Shown piece after piece: positions 8,890 through 20,002 of a stretch of 64,000 nucleotides of DNA. Under the pieces are notes generated by a model. It made no database searches, was not told the origin of the DNA, and saw nothing but the letters and a program-made list of their open reading frames with translations. The translations under genes were made by a program, and so were the position numbers. This DNA is from Girardinichthys multiradiatus (Eukaryota > Chordata > Actinopteri > Cyprinodontiformes > Goodeidae). How positions within the stretch are numbered: position 1 is the first letter of the stretch; the number at the start of each line of letters is the position of its first letter. The DNA lies in assembly GCF_021462225.1 (NCBI RefSeq), contig NC_061795.1:3363001-3427000 (forward strand), read 5' to 3'.

Positions 8890-10280
8890 TATAACCCCAA
8901 TTCAAATGAAATTGGGATGCAAATAAAAACAGAATACTATGATTTACAAATCCTGTCTAACCCGTGTGCAACTGAATTCACTATTCACTACAAAGACAAG
9001 ATATTTAATGTTCAAACTGATAAACTTTGTTTTTAGCAAATATTCACTCATTGTGAACTTGATGCTTGCACCATGTTCCAAAAAAGCTAGAACAGGAGCA
9101 TGTTTACCACGGCCACTTACCAACAACACTCAGTAAGCGTTGGGGTGACGGGGTACATTAATTGTTGAAGCTTTGTAAGTGGAGTTTTTTCTCGTTCTTG
9201 CTTGATGTACAACTTCAGTTGCTCAAAAGCCTGGGGTCTTTGTCGTCATATTTTGCTCTTCAAAATGCGCCACACATTTTCAACAGGAGACAGGTCTGGG
9301 CTGAAGGCAGGCCAGTCTAGTACCTGCACTCTTTTACTACGAAGCCACACTGTTGTAACATGCGCAGAATGTGGTTTGGCATTGACTTGCTGATATAAGC
9401 AGGGACGTCCCTGAAAAAGATGTTGCTTGGATGGCAGCAGATGTTGCTGCAAAACCTGTATGTACCTTTCAGCATTAATGGTGGCTTCACATGGGCAAGT
9501 TACCCGTGCCATAAGCACGAACACACAAATACCGTCACAGATGCTGGCTTTTGAACTTGTTTTTATAACAATCCAGACAGTCCTTCTCCTCTTTGGCCCA
9601 GAGAATATGATGACCATGATTTTCAAAAACAATTTCAAATATGGACTTGTCAAACTGCAGCATAATTTTTCACTTTGGGTCGAACTGTATTAACTGACAA
9701 TGGTTTTCTGAAGGGTTTCCGAGTCCACATGGTAATATCTGTTACAGAATGATGGCACTTTTTAATGCAGTGCCTTCTGAAGGGGTCAAAGGTCATGGGC
9801 AATCAATGTTGGTTTTCAGCCTTGCTGCTTACACACAGAGATTTCTCCAGATTCTCAAAATTTTTTGATGATATTATGGACTGTAGATGATGAAATCCTT
9901 AAATTCCTTGCAATTGTATGCTGAGAAACGTCCTTAAACCGTAGGACTATTCGCTCGTGCAGTTGTTCACAGTGTGATGAACCTCATCCCATCTTGGCTT
10001 GTGAATGACTAAGCCTTCCAGTGCGTTACTTGTATACCCAATCATGACACTCACCTGTTTTCAATTAACCTGCTCACATGTGGAATGTTACAAACAGGTG
10101 TTTGAGCATTCCTAATCTTTTCCAGTCTTTTGTTGCCTGTCCAGCTTTTTTGTTGCACGCATGAAATTCTAAATGAGTGAATATTTGCAAATAAACAATG
10201 AAGTTTATCAGTTTGAACATTAAATATCTTGTCTTTGTAGGGTTTTTAATTGTATATAGGTTGATTAAATTGGGGTTGTA
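8890..10280 (-). mobile_element. Tc1-like transposon, inactive
   Basis: The element runs from TA at 8890-8891 to TA at 10279-10280. Long terminal inverted repeats of roughly 200 bp begin YAACCCCAATT; the left one has T for C at the first base. Matching inner blocks, such as ACAAAGACAAGATATTTAATG, occur near 8992 and, inverted, near 10220. Length is about 1.39 kb. The transposase is coded on the minus strand and is broken. TA duplication and size fit the Tc1/mariner superfamily. Confidence 0.88.
9248..9992 (-). pseudogene. Tc1-like transposase pseudogene
   Basis: On the minus strand an ATG near 9992 opens the N-terminal helix-turn-helix region, which contains stops and shifts. A 135-codon open stretch at 9246-9653 covers the C-terminal catalytic part. 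It reads NAERYIQVLQQHLLPSKQHL, then QQVNAKPHSAH, then SPDLSPVENVW. In active Tc1-family enzymes the second motif is DNAKPH, whose D is the second catalytic residue of the DDE triad. Here it is V, so the enzyme would be dead even without frameshifts. The E in VENVW is kept. The open stretch lacks an ATG of its own, another sign of decay. Confidence 0.85.
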
Positions 10281-11990
10281 CATTTATAATACTGCAAATA
10301 AAAAAAAAAGGTAACTCCATTAAAAAGTGTTAGTTTAATTGATTATTTTGGACCAGTGTGAAAAAGGGATGGAAATAATATGAGATTCATGCCCATGATG
10401 AGTTGAATTAAACTTCTGACTGCAACTGTATGACAAAAGGTTACATTTAGTCCAATGGTATTAAACTACAAGCCACAAAGACTAATCCTTTAAGAAGAAC
10501 ACACAAATTTGACATTTTTGTACAGCATTTTGTCCATGTTGTACAGCAGTCTAATTTTAATTATTTTCCCTTTATGGATAAAATGAAGAAAATAAATGCA
10601 GCACTTTACTGTACCATATAATTACAATGCTACTAAACTGCTGTGGGAGGCATTTTAATGTGCATCATCACAGTTTAGCAGTTAAGTCCTGAGACCAAAC
10701 TAATGTCAACAGTAAAACTGGACTGCAGTAATAAACCAGTTGCACGCTAATAGCTGCCCCTTGGGATCTTATTATACCATTTGTGTTACTCATTAAAGCA
10801 ACACAGACAATAAAAAGCCATCATAACTCCAAAACTTCAGCAATAATAACTCATGGTAAACTGCATGTGTAAAAAAGTGTGGACAACATCACTCCAGAGT
10901 CCACTCAGCTACCCTCCAAACCATTCTAACAAAGTATGTAAATGACACATTTAGCTTGTAAAATCACCGCTGCCTTTTTCTAGCAGTTTAGCGCTTCAGA
11001 GTTAACAGCAAATATGCTGTTCAGAGCTCGATGAAACGTTTGATTCGAACTGAGGGCTTCTGGCGTGCACATGCACTGTAAGCCTTTCAAATTTTGGCAC
11101 AATGAAGGTGGGAGACAGTAACACCGAGTGTATCACACACCTGCTTAAAACGAAATGGGAGAAAATATGACCAATGTTGTCGTAAACACAAGTACAACTC
11201 CCTGCTGCTTTGGCAGCCGCACGGAGAGCCTTGTGATGTTTCGCAGTCATTTCCATTCCACAGCCTTTATTTGCATGTGTTTGATTTTCAGCCACATCCT
11301 GCAAAGGCCCTTTGTGGAACAATACAGACACAAATAAATTAAGATCCATCCTTCCTGGCAAAGATTATTTATCTCCTTACTCAGGTTGTCTGAACTTCGA
11401 CAAGTATCGTCAAGTTATTCAGAGCTATTTCCATACTCGGCGCCCACTTCTTTGACACTAAAGACTACAGTCAACTCCATGCAGGTTTTTTCTATAATAT
11501 AAGACGTACGCATCCGCTAATAAAGATTTTTCTCAGCACACTTTGATGCATGGATGTGGCATGAATCACTGTAATGTAATGCATGCCTATAGCCATAACT
11601 CCAATGCTAATCCTTCAGCTGAAAAATCAATTTTTCACTTTGGCTTCAGCGGCCCTTAGGAAGACAAATCTCACAACTAGTCAAACCAGCGACAGGAATC
11701 AAACAGACTGGAATCAGAGAGCATAATGCGTTGTGTGTATTCAGTTACAAGTCGCTGCCAGAATGGGAACATGCAGTCTCATTTTCATCAGCCTCTCAAA
11801 AAGACAAATATGATATAATTAGGGTGATTAAGACGATCACAGACTAAAGGCCAACAGTGTGAACATAGCCAGAGATAATGGAAGGATTACTGGTGACTCA
11901 CTTAAAACAGCTAATGGGCTTTTTAAGAACAAAACATAATTTCACTAGCAGATGTGATTGACGACAGGAAATCTGTAATTTACCGAGACC
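10281..11990. other. Noncoding
   Basis: No gene is seen. The minus-strand open frame at 11002-11361 and plus frame at 11155-11337 overlap each other and match nothing I know. The stretch 11650-11890 looks like single-copy sequence. Confidence 0.45.
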
Positions 11991-13246
11991 ATAAAAAGTA
12001 ATAATACCCCTTAGATGTTTTTCACATGGTATCACATTACAACCAAAACCTTTAATGTGTTTCAGTGGGATTTTAAGTATAGATTGATACAAAGCAGCTC
12101 TTTACTTTGGTGAAAAAAGAAAAGTACACATGGGTTTAATTAGCATTTTTCAATAACAATTCTGAACAGTGTGGCATGTATTTGTTCTTAGCCCCTTTAA
12201 TCTGATACACCTGTATAAAAACCAGTGCAGTCAATAACCTACTGTCGTCACCTAATTACTAAAGTCTACTTGTCTGTACTTTAATCTCAGCATTATTCCA
12301 GCTATTCTGTAAAAGCCTCAGAGGTTTGTTAGAGAACATTAGTGAACAAACACCATCATGAAGAACAAGGAACACAGCAGACAGGTCAGAGAGGAAGTTG
12401 CAAGGAAGTTTAAAATATTACCCAGAGTGTTGAACATCTCTCAGAGCCCTTTTCAATCCATCATCTGAACATAGGTTATGACACAACTCCAAACCTACCA
12501 ACACACCACCTAAACTTAAAGACCCAGAAGGAAGAGCCGCTCAGGTGGGAGAATCTACTGTAAACTACACTCCACAAATCTGGCCTTTATGTAAATGTGT
12601 CCAAATGAAAGATATTACTGAACGAAAGTCATTAATAGTCCCATTTACAGTTTGCCACAAGTCATGTAGGGAACCCAGCTAACATGTGGGAGAAAGTAAG
12701 TTTTATGGCCACATGTGTGTGAAAAAACAAAAACACTGCGCATCACCCTAAACACACCATCATCAAGGTGAAACATGGTGGTGGCAGCATCAGGTCGTGT
12801 TCAGACACAGTTGATTGGAAGATGGATGGAGCTAAATATAACACAATCCTGGAGGAAAATCTGTTGTGAGAGTTGAGGCTGGGGTGGAGGTCATCCTTGC
12901 AGGGAAACAACTCTAAGTCACCCCTAGTTAAAGTTCAGAAATAAAAGCAACTGACATTCTGTGGCAAGACAAAATTATTGCTCAGATGCTCTCATCCAAC
13001 CTTGAGCTAATATTCCAAAGAAGAATGGCCAAAACAGTGGTTTCTAGATGTGCAAACCAGTACAGACATCCCTCAAAGGACCTGCAGTTGTAATTGCAGA
13101 GAAGTTAGCTCCATATAGTATTGGCTCCAGAGGGCTAAATCAAAATGCATGGCATGAGAAAAAAGAAAAAAAAAAGAAAACCATGTATTGTGGCTGTAAC
13201 ATGAAAAAACATGAAAAATTCAAGGGGCTTTTTATTGCAAGTTTTT
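11991..13246 (+). mobile_element. Tc1-like transposon fossil
   Basis: Terminal repeat traces include CACATTACAACCAAAACC near 12030 and, at the other end, TGTAACATGAAAAAACATG near 13196. Between them are recognisable transposase codons: a start near 12358 beginning M-K-N-K-E-H-S-R-Q-V, a helix-turn-helix stretch with ATCTCTCAGAGC, then CTCAGGTGGGAGAATC, AAACATGGTGGTGGCAGC and GATGGATGGAGC. Many stops, shifts and deletions interrupt them. Length is about 1.26 kb. It is a much older insertion than the one at 8890-10280 and of a different Tc1 family, shared with 43412-44405. Confidence 0.8.
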
Positions 13247-14991
13247 GTACCTGCATGAAAAAAATGGGAAATCTGTGCCATCAGGTCTGAAAATCCAGCA
13301 GCAAAATCTGCAAAAAGTCGCTTGAAGTGTCAGGTGCAAAAAAAAACCCACACCTTTAGGAAAAGAGATCAGCACTGAGCAGATGAGCGCTGACCCAATC
13401 TGACCCAGTTCTCCCTGATTTATGGTTCACACTCTCTCAGCAGACACAGCTTTTTTCTGGGGGGGTCATAAATCTCCCACACCTCAGAGCTGATCAGCTG
13501 AATCTCCAGTCCCGGCAGATGTCCCACCCTCCAATCCAGCCCCCCTCTCTTCACAGGATGCCGTCTGCAGTCGAGCTCTTGACACAAAGCAGAAATCACC
13601 CAAGCCACGAGAGCTGGCAGTTAATCACGAGAACAGACAAAGGCATGAAAAAGAGCCGAGCAGGCCGGGAGAGGAGACTCACCGCTATCACTGAAGCCCC
13701 TCAAATAGGACAGCCGAGGCTTACCTGTATGGTAACCTCTGCTCCTAGCGGAGACAACTATTCATTCAAAGGCATAATCAAGCCAGGAGCCGAAGGGAGG
13801 AGTGAGAGGGGCAGAGCCCTAAGGATGTGGAGATACCTCGGTGGGAAGAAAATACAAATATGACAAAATGACATCGCTGTGTGTTTATGCCTCCAGCAAA
13901 GTCTAAAAGGCTAAAGGCTGGACTAATTAAGAGGCAAATTCGTTACAGTAATGAGCTGATGGGCTTCTAAGAAGCTGAAACATCAAACAGGTCAACAAAA
14001 CAAAGTGCAGCCCAGCTAAGCGGGTTCACTGTTAGATGTTGCAGCGTATGTCAGGACCTGGCATGGGTCAGCTTCTGGTATGGTAAGCTAAGCTTTTAAA
14101 GTTTGAAACCAGAGATTTGGCCAACCATTGGAAGGAGGACTAACAGACTTCATACTTCAGCTGGTGCTTGATTGTATTGTTTTTTGTCACCCCAGCAAGT
14201 GAAAGTGCATTGTACAGAGAATGGATGATAGAGTAAAAATATTTACAAAAACAAAACAATCCAAAGGAAAGAAATCCAAAAATCTTCAGCTAATCAAACT
14301 GACTTCATAAAAAAATGACAAGACAACACTAGGCCCCTGGCTATGGAGCTCCACTGGGAGATCCTTGTTACGACTGGGGTCGTAAGATGCTGCTTTTTTA
14401 TATGCAAATTTCAGTGTGCAGGTACCTGTCTGTGATTTGATGAATGAGGATTGGTTGCCTGGATGGAGATGACACCTAAAAAGATGCAGCTGTGGACTGT
14501 CCACCATTCATCCTCTGCTTATCCCAACCAGCCACACCTTTGTTCGTGCACCCGTGTATGTTAAGAAAAGGTTCAACAAGAAGGTACAATGTAAAATTGG
14601 AAAAATGTTGTGTTCAAGATAATTTATAAAAGCTCAATAAGTTAATTATTTTTCCAAACTCAAAGAATATTTGATTAAATGATTGTGATCATAATTTTTT
14701 TCCAATAACAAACAAGTCTTTCTACCATCTTAACCTTGATTCATATAGTTAACAACATTATCTCCACATTTAAATGTGATTAAAATTGGATAAAGTAGAT
14801 TTGGTCGGCTACGTAAAGCCTTGAAATTAACATATAATTAATGAAACATGCATCATAAATTTCTTTAAACATTCATTCTTTAAAACCATCTGCCTTCACA
14901 GAGTTCACTCAGCAGCTTAAAATACTTTAACTGACTTTGTCTTTTCTGTCAGCTCATTAGCAGCCTGGCAGTATGGTCTCTTCAAATGGTC
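13247..14991. other. Noncoding, with a GC-richer candidate regulatory block
   Basis: About 13380-14000 is less AT-rich, free of repeats I recognise, and includes AGGCTGGACTAATTAAGAGG near 13914. This suits a conserved noncoding element, but conservation is untested. Open frames at 13519-13863 (plus) and 13420-13608 (minus) overlap here and resemble no family. Confidence 0.4.
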
Positions 14992-15803
14992 ATGCCTGTC
15001 AGGATCTGGGTGTGTATTTGTGTTTTTGTGCTTGCTACATCTGCTCATTCTCAGGTGGTGCTGGAGCTCTCAGGTGTGCTGGGTGACAGGTGCGACTTGT
15101 TCCACTGATTGCCAGAAGGAGTACCTAAGCAGGAGGCTGCCGGCACTTCAATGTGAGAGTGTTTTGCCACAGTGGTACAAACTCTAGCAACACTCCAAGT
15201 TATGCTTCGTACTTCGACCTCGTTTAACTTTGTTTTTTGCTCCTCTGCAGATTTTGAAAGCCTAAACTTTGGATCTATGTCACTGAGTTTTCTGGACTAC
15301 GTTTCTGAAAGTTACTCTAGATGATCAAGCCTGTTTTCGTTCTGAGGATTCCTATCCTGTGATTTACCTTCGTTTGGATTTGTATCAAGCTGGCAGCTTC
15401 TTGTCCTCTTCGTTTCCTGGGCCAAGCCACAAGCGTACCCTGTCCACCCTCCAATGTAAGCCACTGCAGATCGAACTTGTTTACTGTAACCTGAGCTCCA
15501 CAGAACAGCACCAAGTGAACTCTCTAAGGATATACCTGCTTAAGACCTGGATCCTGAATCTCATTCCCCCTGGCGACCTGACCATCTTAACTCAGTAAGC
15601 TGATCTCAGTATCAAAATAACTACTTGCTCTTAGTTTTGTTTTTCCCTCCGTTACCCGTACTCATCCATTATTCACTTCTCTCCTTACAGTGAGATATTT
15701 CGTCCGTTCCTGACTATCTTCAATAGTCAATCTTTATTTTACTTCCTCCTCCTGAGGCTCTCTGTATGTGGGTCCGAGCTATTTCGAACATGATGACAAT
15801 GCC
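14992..15803 (+). mobile_element. Solo LTR, 802 bp
   Basis: The element 14997-15798 starts TGTCAGGATC and ends CATGATGACA. It is flanked by a perfect 5-bp duplication, ATGCC at 14992-14996 and 15799-15803. Terminal TG/CA and a 5-bp duplication with no internal coding region fit a solo LTR left by recombination. CTTTATTTTACTTCC near the end resembles the poly(A) zone of a common fish LTR, which gives the plus orientation. The open frames inside are not genes. Confidence 0.75.
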
Positions 15804-18800
15804 GCTTGTACTATTCTGGTACGCAGCAAAACCTTGCAGAGCATTTTATTTATCACGTAACCTAAAGTATCACCATACTTCAGATGACTCAAGCCTTTGA
15901 AAACTTCAATTTATCATGACAGCAGAGTCTTTATCCGCCATGTGTGATTTAAAACTGTAGCTGTGACCGAGCCAATCAACGATTGGTGCCGAACTCACCT
16001 GATGTACGCACCTTGCATCTTCCCAAATTGGCTCACAACTTCACACAGCAGCACTACAGACATACACTCCTTGCAGAGGCCTTTTACACAATCATAGCCA
16101 AGAATCAAAACAGTAGCAGCTGCTTACAGAGTTTGAAACTCTGGTAATGAGGCAAGGACCTCCAGGCAAAGTCCTCTATGCCCATCTTCAGTCAAAAAGG
16201 CAATAAAAAGGAAAGACTGCTTATAAACCCCCTTTGGCTTCAGAGTAGGGCAATAAAACTAAGCAACGCTACAACCAGGGCCAAGCATTTTAAAGGCTGA
16301 TGCTCTGATGTTTGAGAAGGATTTAAAAAGCAAGGCTGTTCTTCAAGTAGTAAATATGATGGATGGCATAAGCGAACATTACCTGTTAAAAATTAGCAAC
16401 TTACTGATAGCCTCAGTGGGGTGTTATGTTGGTCTGACTTGCCTCATTGAGGCAAGTTCTCCCTCCTACTTCACTGCAAAAAACTATTCACATATGATCT
16501 GCAAGGTCTATAACACTCTACCAACACTTGACCCAAAAAGATGTGGCTTTATCATTTCTTTCTAAAGGACTCTAACTCTGATTTGAACAAACAACTGAGA
16601 AGCTCACATCAGACATACATGGAGCTGCAGCTGCCAGCACAGTGTCTCTTTTGCTGCCATTTTACTTTGAGCATCAGTGCAAAGAGTGAAAAACTCTTTC
16701 ATTGTCAGTGAAAATCCAGAGGGTATTATGTCATGTCCTGATCATATTGCCTACCATAACCTTACAAAGCATTTTAGACAGAAAGAGTTGTAAATGTTAA
16801 AAGTAAAAGAAAAACATCCTAAAAACGATTTTGATGGATTATTATAGTTGATGTAATTATGTTGAGCAGCTGCAGAGGCCCTATTTATTAGAGCAGGCAA
16901 ACTACATTGCTTGGAAATGTTTTAGCATCTGTATCAAGGTAAGAGCTGAGATGTTTCATATAAATGATGTTTGCAAACTCTCTAAACTAACAGCACAGTT
17001 GGGATGGGATTGTTTTTTGTTTTTTTTTGTTGTTTCAACAATTGTTTTCCTTCAGAGCATCAATAATTGGCACTGGTATGTTGTTCAGCAGTAGATTTGC
17101 ACTGCTTAATGTTACTGGCATATTGAATTATCCCATTTAAAATTAGGTACTTTTAATTTAGAGCAGTGTTTGTGGGGCAGGGACAATGCATCACCAAAAT
17201 AAACGTGAGAAACCTATAAATATTTTCTTTATCACCTTTTATCTATATCGCAATAAATACCACAAAATGTTTTAAGAAAACTGTAAGTCCATGTTGTGCA
17301 TTGCTAACAGACAGTTACAGGGTATAAAGAGGCTTCACCCATCACTTTTATAACCAACTATAGAGAGCCTGATTACTTAAACAACTATTATACCTTAAAT
17401 TAACAACTAGTTAAAGTTATACATAACATCCTTATAACTTTAACCATAAGAGGCTATATTAGTTTGGCAGCAGTAGGAGTGATTGTTTTGTGTTTATTTA
17501 AATCAAAGCAATTACATCTTGTTATATATTTCTGGTTTAAACTCTTGTCTTAACACTATAAAACTAATGTATACTTACTCCTTATTCTTGCATTGAGAAA
17601 CTATTAAAAAGCCAAGAAACAAATAGGCAAAAACAACAAAAAAAAACAAATAATTTGATGGAGAGCCAAAAAATATGAAGAACAGATGGGAAACAAGGTG
17701 CTGGTGAGAATTAGGATGGAAGGAGAGGAGTCAGAAATTTCTCCATGAAACAATCAGCCGGGAAATTAACGTGCAAACAGCACCATGTGGAGAGCACGGT
17801 CTGAACCATATCAACTCTCATGGCAGCATGATCATGAAATCAAATCCCCACGCTGACCTGCCTAGAGCATGTACACATCCCAGCGCATGGTTCTGCTTAG
17901 CATTGAGGGAGCTCCCCCGATGCACTTCCCACCAAGACTAAATAACTCTCTAACTCATCCAGGAGGAGATAATTGGTTCTCAGAGAAGTGGGACCAACAT
18001 TCATTGTGATGAAGAGTAGCTTGGCAATGAGTTGTCATCTTTTTATTCTCTCAGTCCTGCATGTTCTTCCTCTCTTTTCACCATCTCCTCTTCCCTACCT
18101 TATTTTTTCACCAAGTTTCTCAAGTGCCCTCCATCCCCACGCTCAAGTTTTAAAACTCCAGTCTCTTTATTCCCCAAAGCATTACGCCTCTCTCCAAGGT
18201 AGCACTAACAGCCTCTGCCAAGCCTGTTTTCCTAATGGTTTTTCCATCCTTCTCTCCTTGTTTAACCAGTATTCCCACCCTAGGGGACCAATGTTTTCAC
18301 ACCCTCTCCAACACGTTTCACTTTGTGGCCCCATTAAGTGTACCATGAAGACAAGTGTTGGATTAAACTAATTACAGTTCAGGGTCAGAGCAGTTGGACA
18401 GGCTTTAATAATTCAGGGTCTCAGTATAAGGGGTGACAAGAGTTGAGTACGTAAGTAAATGGTCTCCCCAGATTAACAGGATATTGGACTTATTCTGACA
18501 TTTTTCAGTCTTATTAGTCAACAGGTGCAAACAGTAAGGTCATTTGTTTCCCAGTGGGGAAATAGCTTGTTAATTAGAGAAGAGAATCGAGTTTGTAAAC
18601 ATAATCTAACCCTGGTAAAACATATTAAATCACTACTCAGTTATTTTGTTATCAAAAGAGTAGAACATTTGAATGAATGAATAACAGATATGGCAAACTA
18701 TTAGATTAAACAGCTGAACATTCTACCTTTCTAAAGCATTGCTCAAAAAAAAAACTAATTAACGTCACATAGGGTAATCACGATACTAAACTTTCAATCA

Positions 18801-19240
18801 CTCTACAGAGATACACACGTACACCCACAGATACAAACAAAACCTGCAGTAAATACTTACCAGTACAACGTAATATTCAAAAATAAAACTTAAAGCAGAG
18901 GAGATATATGGACTATCATGCTTTTTATAGATGACCTCTACCTTCTTTTCTATGGTTCCCAGAGGTGTACAAACTCCTTTTGTTTTTCTTTGGCAATGCA
19001 CATTAATCTTTCCAAACACAAAGACCATCTGACAGTTCTTTTGCCCACCGCTTCATACAAGGAGCCTCCATACTCTTCCATAACTAGGCAAAAGTTCTCC
19101 TAGCTTGGAGAAGTCTAAATTCCTGTAGTTGGGTCTGTTTCTTTGTTTGTGTAAAGCCAAATGGGTAAATTCTAAGCACACATAATTTAATATGCAGAGG
19201 AATATTTATATTTAACGCCTCTGAAAGAGATTTAAGAACA
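15804..19240. other. Noncoding, AT-rich
   Basis: No gene or element is recognised. Open frames at 16308-16565 and 17973-18371 do not resemble a known family. Confidence 0.5.
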
Positions 19241-19302
19241 GTCCGTCAGTCATTTTCTACCGCTTATTCCATAGTGTGTCACAGGGGAGCTGGTGCCTAT
19301 CA
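19241..19302 (-). mobile_element. SINE 3'-end fragment (type A)
   Basis: The reverse complement of this 60-bp piece matches the last part of the SINE at 19641-19991: GCACCAGCTYCC...GGAATAAGCGGTAGAAAATGAC. Only the 3' end is present, as expected of 5' truncation during reverse transcription. Confidence 0.75.
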
Positions 19303-19629
19303 TCATTCTAAAATTTGTAAATCTTGGCCAACTCTTGGACACTCCCATAGACAGTTAAGAATGACACCTTTTTTCATTCAAGCAATTAGACAAGATCCTA
19401 ATATCCTTAATGGAAGTATTTCCCTTGACTTCAGTGGAACAAGTAATACAAATTTAAGTTTCCTAACAGTGTTAACAAGGATGGCATCCAGGCAAATGTT
19501 TGTGTTTCTGGTCTTTATGCATCATATTTTCTTTGGTTATAAATTAGTCAGCAGGGTTGGTTGCTATGATTTCTGACTTTTTTCAGCTTCAGTCGTATTT
19601 TTTTATATAAAATTGCATTAAAGAACAAA

Positions 19630-20002
19630 ACTGTTAACTAAGGGGATGGGATGCACGGTGGAGCAGTTGGTAGCACTGTTGCCTTGGGTTCGATTCCCGG
19701 CCGGGGGTCTTTCTGCATGGAGTTTGCATGTTCTCCCCGTGCATGCGTGGGTTCTCACCGGGTACTCCGGTTTCCTCCCACAGTCCAAAGACATGCCTGT
19801 TAGGTTAATTGGTCACTCTAAATTGCCCTGAAGTGTATGAATGAGTGCATGCATGGTTGTTTGTGTGTTGCCCTGCAATGGACTGGCGACCTGTCCAGGG
19901 TGTACCCCGCCTCTCGCCCATAGACTGCTGGAGATAGGCACCAGCTTCCCCGCGACCCACTTTGGAATAAGCGGTAGAAAATGACTGACTGACTGTTAAC
20001 TA
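19630..20002 (+). mobile_element. tRNA-derived SINE (type A), full length
   Basis: The element 19641-19991 is flanked by a perfect 11-bp target duplication, ACTGTTAACTA at 19630-19640 and 19992-20002. The head contains an A-box-like GTGGAGCAGTTGGTAGC and an exact B box GGTTCGATTCC (19687-19697), the internal RNA polymerase III promoter. The body includes GGAGTTTGCATGTTCTCCCC, and the tail reads GGAATAAGCGGTAGAAAATG followed by (ACTG)n. The tail resembles the 3' end of the RTE LINE at 59567-61225, so that type of LINE probably mobilised it. Confidence 0.88.

Noticed and set aside
17973..18371. 132-codon open frame
   Set aside because: It is Ser/Leu/Pro-rich from a C/T-rich stretch, without domain or splice signals pointing to a gene.
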